Below, in pieces: positions 46,136 to 56,641 of a stretch of 64,000 bases of DNA (the stretch's first letter is position 1; each line of letters opens with the position of its first letter). The notes under the pieces are model-generated. The model was not told the DNA's origin, ran no database searches, and was given only the letters and a program-made list of their open reading frames with translations. The stretch is from Maratus speciosus. Taxonomy: Eukaryota; Arthropoda; Arachnida; Araneae; Salticidae. Location of the stretch: contig CAWVRF010001077.1 in assembly GCA_963932465.1 (NCBI GenBank), positions 1 through 64,000 of the forward strand, in the 5' to 3' direction. The position numbers were made by a program, and so were the translations under genes.

Positions 46136-46345
46136 TTTACCGACTTCAAAAAGGAGGAGGTTATCAATTCGACGCGTATGTATGTTTTTTTTTTTATGTA
46201 TGTTCACCGATTGCTCCGGAACTTTTTGTCCGATTTATGTGATTTGTGTTTTAATTGAAAGAGGATACTCTCGAATTGGTACCACTTCCGTTTCATCGAA
46301 ATTGGTTGAGTAGTTTTTTAGTAATTCAACAAAAACCAATAAAAT
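46136..46345 (+). repeat. ACCGACTTCAAAAAGGAGGAGG repeat
   Basis: This begins TTACCGACTTCAAAAAGG and runs through TCACCGATTGCTCCGGAACT to AATTGGTTGAGTAG. Similar sequences are widespread in arthropod genomes from general knowledge. The inverted-repeat MITE at 49898-50585 carries a related ACCGACTTCAAAAA end. Confidence 0.6.
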
Positions 46346-46790
46346 GAAGGATTTCACCCAAATTATCTTTCATTGTTGTAACCGGTTTCTCAATCATAAG
46401 CATAAAACTATGGTATTCATATACGTTAGCGCCAAGTTGTCGCAAAACTTGGAGCAGTTACTTTAATTATCGCCAAATTTGGCGACCAAAATAAGTCGCC
46501 ATAAATGAAGCCAACTTGGCTGTAACTGACTAATTTGGCGATATTCCCATTCAAATTCAGTAATGGATCTTCCACAAGCTGTTTCTTTGCATTTTCTAAT
46601 CGACAGTCATATTTAAAATTCTCAATTGGCAATCGCATTCAAAATAGTAATTTAATATACATTAATTAAATATACACCATTATTTCAAATGCTAAATAAC
46701 ACAGAAGCAAACTAACTTAATACAAAACAATAATGTAGTATACAATAGTTTAGTTTAATTAAACACATAACATCAGACTGGCGGCACATA

Positions 46791-46812
46791 ATATATATAT
46801 ATATATATATAT
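46791..46812. repeat. TA microsatellite
   Basis: A run of about 11 TA units just left of the GGTAC-family MITE. Confidence 0.85.
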
Positions 46813-46818
46813 AATATT

Positions 46819-47103
46819 GGTACTTCTTAATTATCCCGTCGACCAAATTACTGTCGCCATTATTGTAAGATTAAATGCCAATAATGGTTTACCATTAATT
46901 AATTAATTGTAAGATTAAATGCCAATAATGGCCAATAAAACCATTAATTCGACGTTTTATTTGTATTTTTATTAATATTTTACTAATTTAATTGTTCTTT
47001 CGTTATTTAAAATAAAAATTATGTCAATTTGTATAATTTGGCGAGTGGTTTGGCGATTTATATAATTTGGCGAAATTGATCGACGGGATAACTAAGAAGT
47101 ACC
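46819..47103. mobile_element. GGTAC-family MITE with 8-bp target duplication
   Basis: GGTACTTCTTAATTATCCCG at the left and CGGGATAACTAAGAAGTACC at the right. ATAATATT is duplicated exactly (46811-46818, 47104-47111). An internal word, TAAGATTAAATGCCAATAAT, is locally doubled. Confidence 0.9.
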
Positions 47104-47278
47104 ATAATATTATATACATACCTATATTATATTATATTAAACAGTTATATGTATGAATGCTTTTTGATTGCCTTTAATATTTCCACTAGATAACATTAAA
47201 AATAATTTTCCTGTATAGGGGCCTTGGAGAGAAAATGAAAATTTCACGCATATTTTCTGACAACCTATTAACTGTCTC

Positions 47279-47769
47279 GGTACTACTTAGTTATCCCGTC
47301 GACCAATTTCGCCAGATTATATAAATCGCCAAACCACTCGCCAAGTTATACAAATTGACATAATTTTTATTTTAAATAACGAAAGAACAAATAAATTACT
47401 ATAAGATTAATAAAAATACAAATAAAACGTCGCAATAAAAATCACTTGATGACGTAAACACATGTATCTTGCTTAAAGTCAAGTGGATGTGACATTTACG
47501 ATCAACCATTATTGGCAGCAGGGATGTAGTGGAGGGTATACGGGGGTATACGCCGTATACCCTCTGGATTTTTTTAAGGAACACCGTATACCCTCTGTTT
47601 CTCAAGAAAGCTATAGTATATATACACTAGGGTATACCCTCTGCCTTGAGCGTATACCCTCTGCTTAGAACGTATACCCTCTGTATTTTTTACGACTACA
47701 CCACTGATTGGCAGTTAATCTTATAGTTTGGCGATAGATTTTTGGTCGACGGGATAACTAAGTAGTACC
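47279..47769. mobile_element. GGTAC-family MITE, middle layer of a nest
   Basis: GGTACTACTTAGTTATCCCG at the left, CGGGATAACTAAGTAGTACC at the right, with ACTGTCTC duplicated exactly at 47271-47278 and 47770-47777. It is interrupted by the hAT MITE at 47519. Confidence 0.9.
47519..47706. mobile_element. hAT-type MITE, innermost layer
   Basis: CAGGGATGTAGTGGAGGG at the left, TACGACTACACCACTG at the right, ATTGGCAG duplicated exactly (47511-47518, 47707-47714). Inside, CGTATACCCTCTG recurs about five times and GGGTATACG occurs inverted. It has no transposase. Confidence 0.9.
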
Positions 47770-47840
47770 ACTGTCTCATATACACAAGCAAGTTTTTCAA
47801 TATTTATAAATTTATTTATTGTAAACAACCATTTGTCTAC

Positions 47841-48331
47841 TTTTATATGCAAACAGAGGTTGATCCAAGATCCCTATTCTGTTAAAGTACAAGATAAACA
47901 ACATAGAAAGAAATAAAAGAAGTTACTCTAATTAGTATTACAGACGGCATTGTTATGGTGCGGTGTATATACATGGCACAGAACTTAAACATCAGTAGGC
48001 ATAAGCATAATGGCGAAAGCAAGTCAGTGAGTTACGCAGTCATGAAAACATTTGAATTGTATCAAGAAATGAGAGCAAGTAAATTTGAATCAGATTGCCC
48101 GATAAAAGCAAAAAATGTGCGATACTAACAACAAACATTGTTTAAAGAAAATGCGAATATCATGAGTTGCTTCCTAAAGTTCTATATGTTTTGCAGTACT
48201 ATACTCACTAAAATACGTCAGTTACTATGCATACCAATGGCACTTTAATCAAACTATTAAATGAGCATGACGATGAATTTCTAATCTTCCGTAATCGAGC
48301 CCACAGTTAAGGCTAGCGTAAAACAAAAAAA
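47841..48331. other. Low-repeat sequence, no gene seen
   Basis: This is less AT-biased than its surroundings but holds no supported frame, splice sites or terminal repeats. Confidence 0.35.
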
Positions 48332-48514
48332 GGTACTTTTCGGTTAGCCGGGCGCCAGTGTTATGTATACATGTATATGTCTATATACATGTATATATAT
48401 GCATGTATACATATACATATATGTGGGTATATATGTATATGTGTGTATATATACAATATATGCATACATATATGTATATATAACACTAGCGCCCGGCTAA
48501 CCGAAAAATACCCC
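48332..48514. mobile_element. GGTAC MITE with TA/CA microsatellite, second copy
   Basis: GGTACTTTTCGGTTAGCCGG at the left and CCGGCTAACCGAAAAATACC (plus CC) at the right, with CAAAAAAA on both sides (48324-48331, 48515-48522). The core is TATACATGTATA-type simple sequence, as in 5627-5760. Confidence 0.85.
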
Positions 48515-49460
48515 CAAAAAAATATCAGCAGCAATTGGTTTAATGTAAATGTGGGTATCATAAAATATTTAATTCGCAAAACGCTTCAATGCACCAAATC
48601 ATATTAGCTCAGAAACAAAAATTGGCAGTGGACGCAAAAACGGTAGATTACTTAATAGTTTTAAAATCTCCATTGCCCAACGTATTGCAAATGATGATGC
48701 AATAAGAAGCATAAATGCCTAAGTGAGTTAAGCTGATTTTGTCAAGAAAGATTACAAACAAAAATAAACAAAATGCCGTCATAATGCAATGAGTTCTCAA
48801 TTTCTCTATCAGAATCTTTAGATTTGGCGAAAGATTAAGCAAATAATTTAAATTATGAATAAAAGTACCATGCTGAAATGCTTAGCATACATTTAAGCAC
48901 ATTGGCATTACGTATACATTATACATTACATATTGGCACTTGCATAATATCTCCATATAAGAAAACATTAATGCCACCAAAAAATAAATTGTTTTTAAAT
49001 TCTTGAAACCTCAAATGAATTATATATAAATTCTCTTTTGACACCATAGAAATTTCATCAATGACCAGCCATTTGAGGGAACGCCATTTAAGACCTTTCC
49101 CCCTGTAGTCTTTTCACGATCATTTATTGATAAGTCATTCGGTTGTCATGTACCCTAATGGCTCCTGGTGCATGTAAACTCCGTTGATAGGTGCGAAGAC
49201 CTCGAATTTACCTATGGATTATACCTCTGAGGTGCCTTGCCAGATGAAGGTCTCGTCATCTGATTAAGCTTTTAAATTACGAGATCAACATGAGTAGCAA
49301 TGCGCAGGTGATAAACAACAAGATATAAATGTTAAGTAACTGGCATAAAAAAGTTCATAATTAAGAAATAGGTACTGCCGATAGTAAAACGATCTAGGCG
49401 TTCATCAGGTTTACTGCTGCTACGTGGCGATTAGGTGGTCTCCTACGCCGATGCCAGGTA

Positions 49461-49670
49461 TCAAACCCGTTCATCTAGGATAACCCGGAAGATAAGGGCC
49501 TGGTCATAGGTTAGAAAGTATGAAAAATAAGTCATTGGGTCTCTCTTCTCTATTTCGTAGAGAATTTTTAGTAAGCCGAAGAACATTTTACAGTCAGTTT
49601 CCAAAGTTCGATATTTTTTCATGCGAGCAGCATCTCTTGTCGTTCTACCCATGTCCAAATAGAGAAACAA
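49461..49670 (-). CDS. Unrecognised open frame, possible exon
   Basis: A 69-residue minus-strand frame, starting MFLYLDMGRTTRDAARMKKY and ending LIFRVILDERV, has a balanced amino-acid composition unlike the K/N/I/F-rich noise frames around it. Downstream (49060-49330, minus strand) the sequence stays unique and includes AATAAA near 49120, as a 3' UTR might. No domain, splice junction or homologue is recognised. Chance remains likely. Confidence 0.25.
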   Translation of the reverse strand: MFLYLDMGRTTRDAARMKKYRTLETDCKMFFGLLKILYEIEKRDPMTYFSYFLTYDQALIFRVILDERV

Positions 49671-49897
49671 AAATATTTAATTAAAAAATAAAGCTATTAA
49701 ATCTGAAGAAGAATAAATGTAATATATATATAAAGAATTTTCACAAAAAACATGTGTTATTAATGTACACACAAATCTGGACAAATGTATTTACTTATCA
49801 AAATAACATCTTTAAAAGTTTCTTTAAAAGCCCGTAATTTCCTCCAAAAGAATCATGCAAAAATTGTAACTCAAAAAAAACTAAAAAGTGAAAAATA

Positions 49898-50585
49898 AAC
49901 TTTTTTACCAAAAATAAAACCGACTTCAAAAACTACTACAAAGTAAAAAATAATTTTTTTTACATAATAGTTAATAAGAAATTAAATTAAGAGCATTGTC
50001 TTTACCATGCGTATTATTACATTTATGTACATTAATTTGATTTTTTGGAGTCGGTGCCAGCCAAGCCAAGTTCAAAATTAAAATTGTTTATCCAATACAA
50101 ATCGTAACAAGATTCAGCAAAACCGTTTAGGAAAAAAAATCCATTCTCAATCAACTCTGACACCATCCTGCATTTGAAAATCTGTGTTTGGCTACGATTT
50201 TTTTACATAATAGCCTGTATAAACGCATTAATTTTACAATAACCCTTAATTTAGCACACATAATTACAACTAATCTCACTTGAAAATACACGTTTATAAA
50301 ATCAGATGAAATGTTTCAAAAATGGTAAAATTCAAATTTTTTAACTAAATAACAAATCGTAAAAAAACTCGTAGATATTTGGATATGTGTCTGTTGGATA
50401 ATTATACTTAACTTCGTTTGGCAGGCACCGACTCCAAAAAATCAAATTAATGTACATAAATGTAATAATACGCATGGTAAATACAATGCTCTTAATTTAA
50501 TTTCTTATTAACTATTATGTAAAAAAAATTATTTTTTACTTTGTAGTAGTTTTTGAAGTCGGTTTTATTTTTGGTAAAAAAGTTT
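49898..50585. mobile_element. Long-inverted-repeat MITE, ACCGACTTCAAAAAC ends
   Basis: The arms 49898-50068 and 50415-50585 are nearly perfect complements over about 170 bp, from AAACTTTTTTACCAAAAATA through TTTTTGGAGTCGGTGCC. The ~345-bp loop has no coding sequence. Few mismatches point to recent insertion or arm gene conversion. Confidence 0.9.
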
Positions 50586-50705
50586 ATTACATTTCCCATT
50601 ATATCAAATGTCATGAATAAAATGTATAATTTAAAGTAAACTGCAAATTTATAACTTCACTGAAATGTAATATTCGAATATTAAGGGGGAAATTTACCTT
50701 ATTTT

Positions 50706-50896
50706 CAGTGTTGCCAGATTGGGGATTTTTTTTGTCCTCAGATTGTTGATTGTCACCGCTTTTTTTTAAATAGAAATATTCAGCCTATTTTAAAATAGAT
50801 TAAAAATTCTGAAAAATAATGCGAATTATACTGTTTTTAAAAAGTGGTGACAGTCAAATAATCTGAATTAAAAAAGTTCCCAGTCTGGTAACACTG
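50706..50896. mobile_element. hAT-type MITE with perfect 8-bp duplication
   Basis: CAGTGTTGCCAGATTGGGG at the left, CCCAGTCTGGTAACACTG at the right, CTTATTTT duplicated exactly (50698-50705, 50897-50904). The arms extend about 55 bp (GATTGTCACCGC with a decayed inverse). Confidence 0.9.
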
Positions 50897-50905
50897 CTTA
50901 TTTTT

Positions 50906-51434
50906 AGGTGCGTTCGGAATTATATAAATACGTAGCACCTATAATCGTCGTTCAGTCCGCCTGTCCGTCCGCATATAACAGAGTAAAAACTACCCAAGCG
51001 AATGGTCTAAAATTTTAAATATATGATTGTTGCAAAATTTTGTCGAGCCATTTAAATTTTTATGAAAATCGGATGTATAGTTTAATTACAGGGACAATCA
51101 AAAGCTTTTCTTTACATTACGGCCAATGGGAAAAACTATTGCAAGTGCATTTTAATGATGTTACAGCCTTTCGAATGGTCTGAAATTTTAAATATATAAT
51201 TGTTGGAAAATTTTGTCGAGCCATTTCAAATTTTATGAAAATCGCATGTATAGTTTAATGACAGGGACAGTCAAAAGTTTTTCGTTACATTACGGGGAAT
51301 GGTGAAAAAATTATTGCAAGTGCATTTTAATGATGTTACAAACTATGCATTTATGAAGTGCAAAAAAATATACATTCAGTAAAATATGGGGTACAAAAAA
51401 TAATTATAAAACTAGTTATAGTACGAACGCACCT
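50906..51434. mobile_element. AGGTGCGTTCG-ended element with internal duplication
   Basis: AGGTGCGTTCGGAATTATA and its inverse TAGTACGAACGCACCT form the ends. Inside, a ~168-bp unit (CGAATGGTCTRAAATTTTAA, TTTTGTCGAGCCATTT, TACATTACGG, GCAAGTGCATTTTAATGATG) is present twice. Confidence 0.65.
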
Positions 51435-53311
51435 CATTTGCCACGTTTGACGAGCAATTTTCAACTTGTACATTTTCTGTATGCGGTTCTCCTGCGGAAA
51501 AAAGACCGAGCGCGACTAATAACGTTCTGAAAAAGTCGCGACTACTCTCGGGTTATGAAACATTTTTTTTTTCTCTTCTTACAGTGTAGCTACAATGATT
51601 TTTAGATGAAAACAAATTGCCTTATTTAATTACAGACACTTTGAATTTAATAAAGTGGAAATTACCTTTGGAAATTTCTACTGGGAACGATTTTCAGCAA
51701 AAAAATTCAACCGTGTCTTATCGTTTCGGCAGTTAATGAGTTAAAGAGTTTTACAATATTAAATTTTAAAAAATATATTCATAATAACAAATTTAAACGG
51801 TCTCAGGACTCCTAAAAGCTGTAAAATTTCCGAAAATTTAATTTTTTAGATGTTAAACACCCATCTTTTCTGAGCATTTTGATAAAATTTGTTTCCTTGA
51901 AATTCCCATTAGAACAGAAGTTATGACTGTTAGAATGATACCCGCTCAATCGCTAAAACGGTGTTTCCGAAACTTCGAAGTCATTTTTCTCCAAATGACA
52001 TTTTTAGGCATAACGCGTGGGATATCTCAAAAACTTCTGAATATTTTTTCATGAAGTTTCAAAACAATGTTTCATGTTGGTCTGTATAAATTGAATGTGA
52101 AATTTCCTTTTTATTGTTTAAAAAATATTTTTTTTTAGGTGATTATACTGTTGAAATTTTCTAAATTTTGCATTAACTAAATACAACGTTGTATTAAAAA
52201 TATAAAAATGCTTTAAATACAAATTTATTTAGGTTCAATTAGGTCTAAATTATATATAGGCACCAAAACTTTCATTCTAACTGCAAAATTTATTTTGTAA
52301 TCTTGCGCGTAATCTGTTATGCCGATTTTGACCTTGTTAAATGTCTGAAAAATACAGTAAATTAAACAACATACTAATATCTTTCATCTTAATTAAAATT
52401 GTGTCATAATTAAATACATTTTCAGATATTAAATGTTGAAAATGGTCTTTTTTTTCTTTTTTTTCCAATTTTAAGAAACATGAGACTCCTTAGCAGTAGA
52501 TTTTAAAACTTTATGTTACAGTATTTGAAAACACTTATATCAAAACATTAGTTTACAATCATATAGTAAATCTTTAAAACTTCGAAATATTTTGAAATTC
52601 AAAATACGAGTTTAACGTCTTGACATTTTCCAACTTTATCGACTAAATCTTTATCTTTATTCTATTATTATGCAAAAATCTAGAGGGTAACAACTTTGAA
52701 TAATTTTTCAAAACATGTTTTGTAAATTTGTTTTGATTTTAAAGTCAAGCGAAAAGTGCTTAAAACTGCATTTTTATGAGCTTTAAAAGCTTTGTATTCT
52801 CTAAAGCTGTTTCATAAACAGAAATCTCCCACAAAAAAGTGCATCTATGCATGTCTCAAGCTTATTTTTAGTTTTAGACTGGAATTATTTTCTTTTACTG
52901 TTTATGGATTTTAATAAAAAACTGAAATAATTCCTTCTTTTCAATATATCAACATAAGATATTTTTATAAACTTTTCCTTTTCTTCATATAATACATCCT
53001 CATAAAACTTACGCGAAAGTGTTGTATTTGACTCAAGCCGAATAAATATTTTATAAACATTAAAATTTATTGCATAAAGTGTTTCTTATGTGTATTATTA
53101 TTTGATTTCATTTATCAGTTAAAATTTCTGGCTCGAAAAATATTAGTTTGACTTGGAGATATTCAACTGCTTTATATAAGGTTGGCAAATATAGTAATAA
53201 TTTTTACTCCTATCAAACGTAAATTATTGCATTTCTTAGTAGTTAACAACTTTCTTTTTTTTTACATTTAGTATATATTTTCATTGTACTTATATACTTT
53301 TATTGCACTTA
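51435..53311. other. AT-rich sequence with a dispersed repeat
   Basis: 52520-52870, and perhaps to 53050, matches 59640-60000 in opposite orientation: TATGCATGTCT...AAGC, AAAGTCAAGCGAAAAGTGCTT and TTTATGAGCTTTAAAAGC have counterparts there. No coding region is supported. Confidence 0.5.
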
Positions 53312-53459
53312 CAGCAGAGCGCAGGTTATCGGAACTCCAATTAACCGAACTTCCAATTATCTGAACAGCCTATTTCTCTCAAAAAAATTTTGTAATGATG
53401 ATGAGATTGTGGATGAGATTTAAGATGAAAAAGAAATTGAAGAAATGAAAACGAATACT

Positions 53460-53643
53460 CTGAAAATGACTCAGGTGCATCACTTAACGAAGCCTTTGAA
53501 TGTTTGGGAACAGCTATGAAAAGGCTCGAACGGCAGAACTCTGCTCCTAGTCAACTAACGTATTTAAGAAGAATTCGAGATATGGCAACATTGGAAAGAA
53601 CGTCTTCTTTGACGCAAGCAACGATCGAAAGCTTTTTTGCTTA
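53460..53643 (+). pseudogene. Tigger transposase, C-terminal fragment
   Basis: The frame reads SGASLNEAFECLGTAMKRLE, then QLTYLRRIRDMATLERTSS, then TQATIESFFA and a stop. This A-L-E-T-A/M-x-x-L-E helix followed by a L-x-x-I/L-R-D helix and a terminal F-F is the usual tail of Tigger/pogo-group transposases. The upstream ~100 bp lie in other frames, and the DNA-binding and DDE domains are deleted. Confidence 0.8.
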
Positions 53644-53726
53644 AATTATAATTTTTGGAGTTCGGAAAATTATAAAAAGAGAAAAAGAAAATTTTAAATG
53701 ATAGAAAAGTAAACAAAACAAAAACA

Positions 53727-54113
53727 TATTCAAGGCTGGAGTAGCACAGTTGAAGTTTATTCCAACAGAGCGAAAAATGTCCAGACCAGGGATCGAACCT
53801 GGATACTTGGCGTGCCGTGCCAATGCCTTACCTGTTAGGCTATCCGGACCGATACTTGGCTGACATAATTCACTCTTATTAGTTGGACTTGGCTGCGAGC
53901 TGCAGCTGCAGCTCGCAGCCAAGTCAGGGCAGCTCGCTCGCAGCCATACAGGTAAGGCATTGGCAGGTAAGGCATTGGCACGGCACGCCAAGTATCCAGG
54001 TTCGATCCCTGGTCTGGACATTTTTCGCTCTGTTGGAATAAACTTCAACTGTGCTACTCCAGCCTTGAATATGACTTAATCCAGTTGGAAAAAATGTTCG
54101 TTCCCTTCATTAT
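53727..54113 (+). mobile_element. Fold-back tRNA-derived SINE with 12-bp target duplication
   Basis: AAAACAAAAACA occurs on both sides (53715-53726 and 54114-54125). Inside, 53725-53834 and 53964-54073 are perfect inverted copies (110 bp), each holding tRNA-like sequence. The right unit (plus strand) continues into a unique tail ending CCTTCATTAT. The ~129-bp spacer contains a 38-bp perfect palindrome (53887-53924) and a doubled AGGTAAGGCATTGGC. It is thus a head-to-head inverted composite SINE. Confidence 0.8.
53779..53849 (-). other. tRNA-like head of the SINE
   Basis: The 71 bases on the minus strand fold as a full cloverleaf. The acceptor GTCCGGA pairs with TCTGGAC, the D-stem is GCCT/AGGC, the anticodon stem is TTGGC/GCCAA with loop ACGGCAC, and the T-arm is CCAGG-TTCGATC-CCTGG. 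The formal anticodon would be GGC (Ala), but base 33 is C, not the invariant U. It is embedded in a repeat, so it is a SINE head rather than a working tRNA gene. Confidence 0.75.
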
Positions 54114-54324
54114 AAAACAAAAACAGTTTTTAAACATGCTAGCACTAACTGGTGCTGCCAGTCCTAAGCCTGGATAAAGTGTGAAGGTTTTAGTATAGTC
54201 AGGAACATCCCTTAAACTGTCTGTCCATTTATCCGAGCTTTTGCTTATCCGAACTAGGGTCGGTCCCGACTTGTTCGGATAATCGGCGCTCTACTGTATT
54301 ACATTCTTCTATATGTATGAGCAT

Positions 54325-54552
54325 AGGTGCCAAGTTGCCACTAATCCTCCGTAATACATGGGTTAATTTAACCCTGGTTTAATACATTTCGTACCGGAAT
54401 TTTTTTTCAGAGATGAAATTAAATAAGTTCCACGTAGAAAACTGGAATTAAATAAATAAAGATTCATCAAATATTTTTTCTGGTTCGAAACTTTGTTAAA
54501 CTGGGTTAAATTAATTCATGCATTACGGAAGATTAGTGCGAGCTTGGCACCT
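54325..54552. mobile_element. MITE with AGGTGCCAAGTTGCC termini
   Basis: AGGTGCCAAGTTGCCACTAA at the left pairs with TTAGTGCGAGCTTGGCACCT at the right. Inner arms CTCCGTAATACATGGGTTAA and TTAATTCATGCATTACGGAA also pair. It is a diverged relative of 41090-41326. Confidence 0.75.
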
Positions 54553-54855
54553 CTGTATGTATGAGAAGAAAGTGTTGTAATCGTGAAAATTTTCACTTTC
54601 GTTTTATTATTGTTTTAAGAATTTTGGGATCTCCTCAACACGATTAAAATGTTTTTCGAAAATGTTTGTCTGTCTTGCCATGTATGTCACACAAGCGTTA
54701 CATTATATTCTGTTAAAATTGAAAAAACGTGATGCTCATTAGGTTTCGCTATATATCACTCAATAGGTGGCACTGCTATGGTGTACATTTCATAATTTGC
54801 TATACTGATAGCTATATTTCAGGATCTATTGGGTGGAATTTCGTCAAACATGGCA

Positions 54856-55129
54856 TTAACCCTCCTGACCGCCGAGCAAAAGGTTAAAATTATAATGTAG
54901 TTTTCTCTGTAATTTTCTTTAAATGTTAGAAAAAGGAATTTTTTCCAACATGATATAAAAATATATATATATATATTACGTATTAGCATATAAGAGTATT
55001 AATCATAACTTACTTTTTTAAAACTGAATTATATATGTAGAATTATATTAATTTAAATAATGCCTCTATTTCATTAAAACCTACAGCTTTGTGAACGGAT
55101 ATATCAGTTCGCGGCGGTGAGAAGGTTAA
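54856..55129. mobile_element. TTAA MITE, GACCGCCG subfamily
   Basis: TTAACCCTCCTGACCGCCGA at the left, GCGGCGGTGAGAAGGTTAA at the right, with TTAA at both borders. The interior is AT-rich, with a TATATA run at about 54961. Confidence 0.7.
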
Positions 55130-56641
55130 GTTACATTTCAGCACATAAAGCTGCTATATATTGGTGTATATAACCCAACAGGTGGTGAGTTACTCTCGTT
55201 CACGATTTCCATGATAGCCGTATTCTGTATATCGCTATCTATAGGGTTAAATTTGATCAAACTGCGTATTGATGTCATAAATACCCTTGTATAACATGGA
55301 ACTAATTATGTTTGTGTGTATGTTCCTAAACAGGTGGTATTGCTGTGCTTTCCATGATTTCTGTGTTAGCTATACCTGAGCATCTAAGAAATAAGATGAG
55401 AAATTTTTTTATAAGGTACTTATTAAAACTTACGTTGATTCACTTTTGACTTTGTTACTCAACAGCTTGATGAGAGTAACTTTTGAACAGTGCTAACTTT
55501 AATCTCTTTTACATATTTTTCTTATCATATAGTTATTTTTATAACTACAGTTACATCTGATATTAAGATCCCTTTCAACTAATTTACTTGACTTAATGCT
55601 ACACACTACCTTTAAAAAAAATTTTTTGGAGATAGTTATATTTAAAAAAAATTATGAATTTGTTTGAGAATATAAAATTAAACTGATTCTGGTTTAAAAA
55701 AATCATTTTAGAAATCACCATTTTTTTTTATTTAAAAATCTTTGAAAATTTTGAAGTTTTTTAAAACTCCTAAGGCTTTTTTTAATTTTTAATATTTTTT
55801 AGTTATTTTAAGTGACTTATATCCATTAGATTATTGGGAACAAAAGTTAATATGGAATTAAAGATACAACTTTTATTTATATTTTTAAAAAAATGTAGAG
55901 CGAAACCTGAAAAAAAACGCGAAAAATGTGGTAAATTTTAACTTTGACATAAAAAAAAATAACTATAACCCTCAGACCTAAGCCCATACTAACTATTGTA
56001 GCACACACATATATAAGTGCCTACAAAAAATGTCAAGATTCTGTCTGCAACAGAAAAAAAGTCTTAGGGAATAGCAAACACTAACTTCAATAAAAATAAA
56101 AGTCAGAGAAAATGCATTTAAAGTTTGTAAAGGCATAGAACAAAAGCTAAAAATCACTCAGAAAATTTCAAATATCGTTAAAACTATTTGGATTTCAGAT
56201 TTACAATTTGTAGTCATGATTCAGAACTGTGTGGACCACTAAAGAATGCAATAAAAAATATTCGAAATTTTTGTCATTTTTAGGGTTCGGTGTAGCCTTT
56301 AGTTTAAAAACTTAATACTTAATTTTAACCTTATCCATATTTTTTTTTTACTTTTGATTTTTGATTAACTGTCTGCATTTATCCATCAAGTAGTTTCACA
56401 CGACACTTTTTCTTATCCCAGTGGCTCACATAAACATAAGACAATCCATTTCTAGACTGGGTGCTTGTTAAGCTGATCACAGATAGGAAACCCCTCAATG
56501 CTGCTTACCTGTTCAGCACCTGTTCACAGTTGATAACCTCCCGATTAATACCAGAAAAACCTTACAAAAATATTTGCTTTATTTAAATGCCGAAACTTCA
56601 TGATTTTATAAAATAAGTATTTTTGCATAAAAATATTGGCG
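55130..56641. other. AT-rich sequence, no gene seen
   Basis: No terminal repeats, tandem arrays or supported frames. Confidence 0.4.

Larger units (their letters stand above)
47215..47840. mobile_element. ATACACGAGCAATG-family element, outer layer of a nest
   Basis: GACAACCTATTAACTGTCTC (left) and ATATACACAAGCAAGTTTTT (right) are consecutive in the relative at 33840-34240 but are separated here by the inserted GGTAC element. Outer borders are approximate. Confidence 0.6.
53312..54296 (+). mobile_element. Tigger element with transposase tail and nested SINE
   Basis: TA|CAGCAGAGCGCAGGTTATCGG at the left and CGGATAATCGGCGCTCTACTG|TA at the right, with the same subterminal and 3' boxes as the MITE at 27160-27582. 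It keeps the end of the transposase gene (53460-53643). A 387-bp SINE insertion lies after the stop codon. Confidence 0.85.

Noticed and set aside
48371..48607. Open frames on both strands over the TA/CA microsatellite
   Set aside because: Simple-repeat artefact inside a MITE.
53641..54048. 135-residue minus-strand frame
   Set aside because: It reads through the inverted SINE arms and palindrome and has no independent support.
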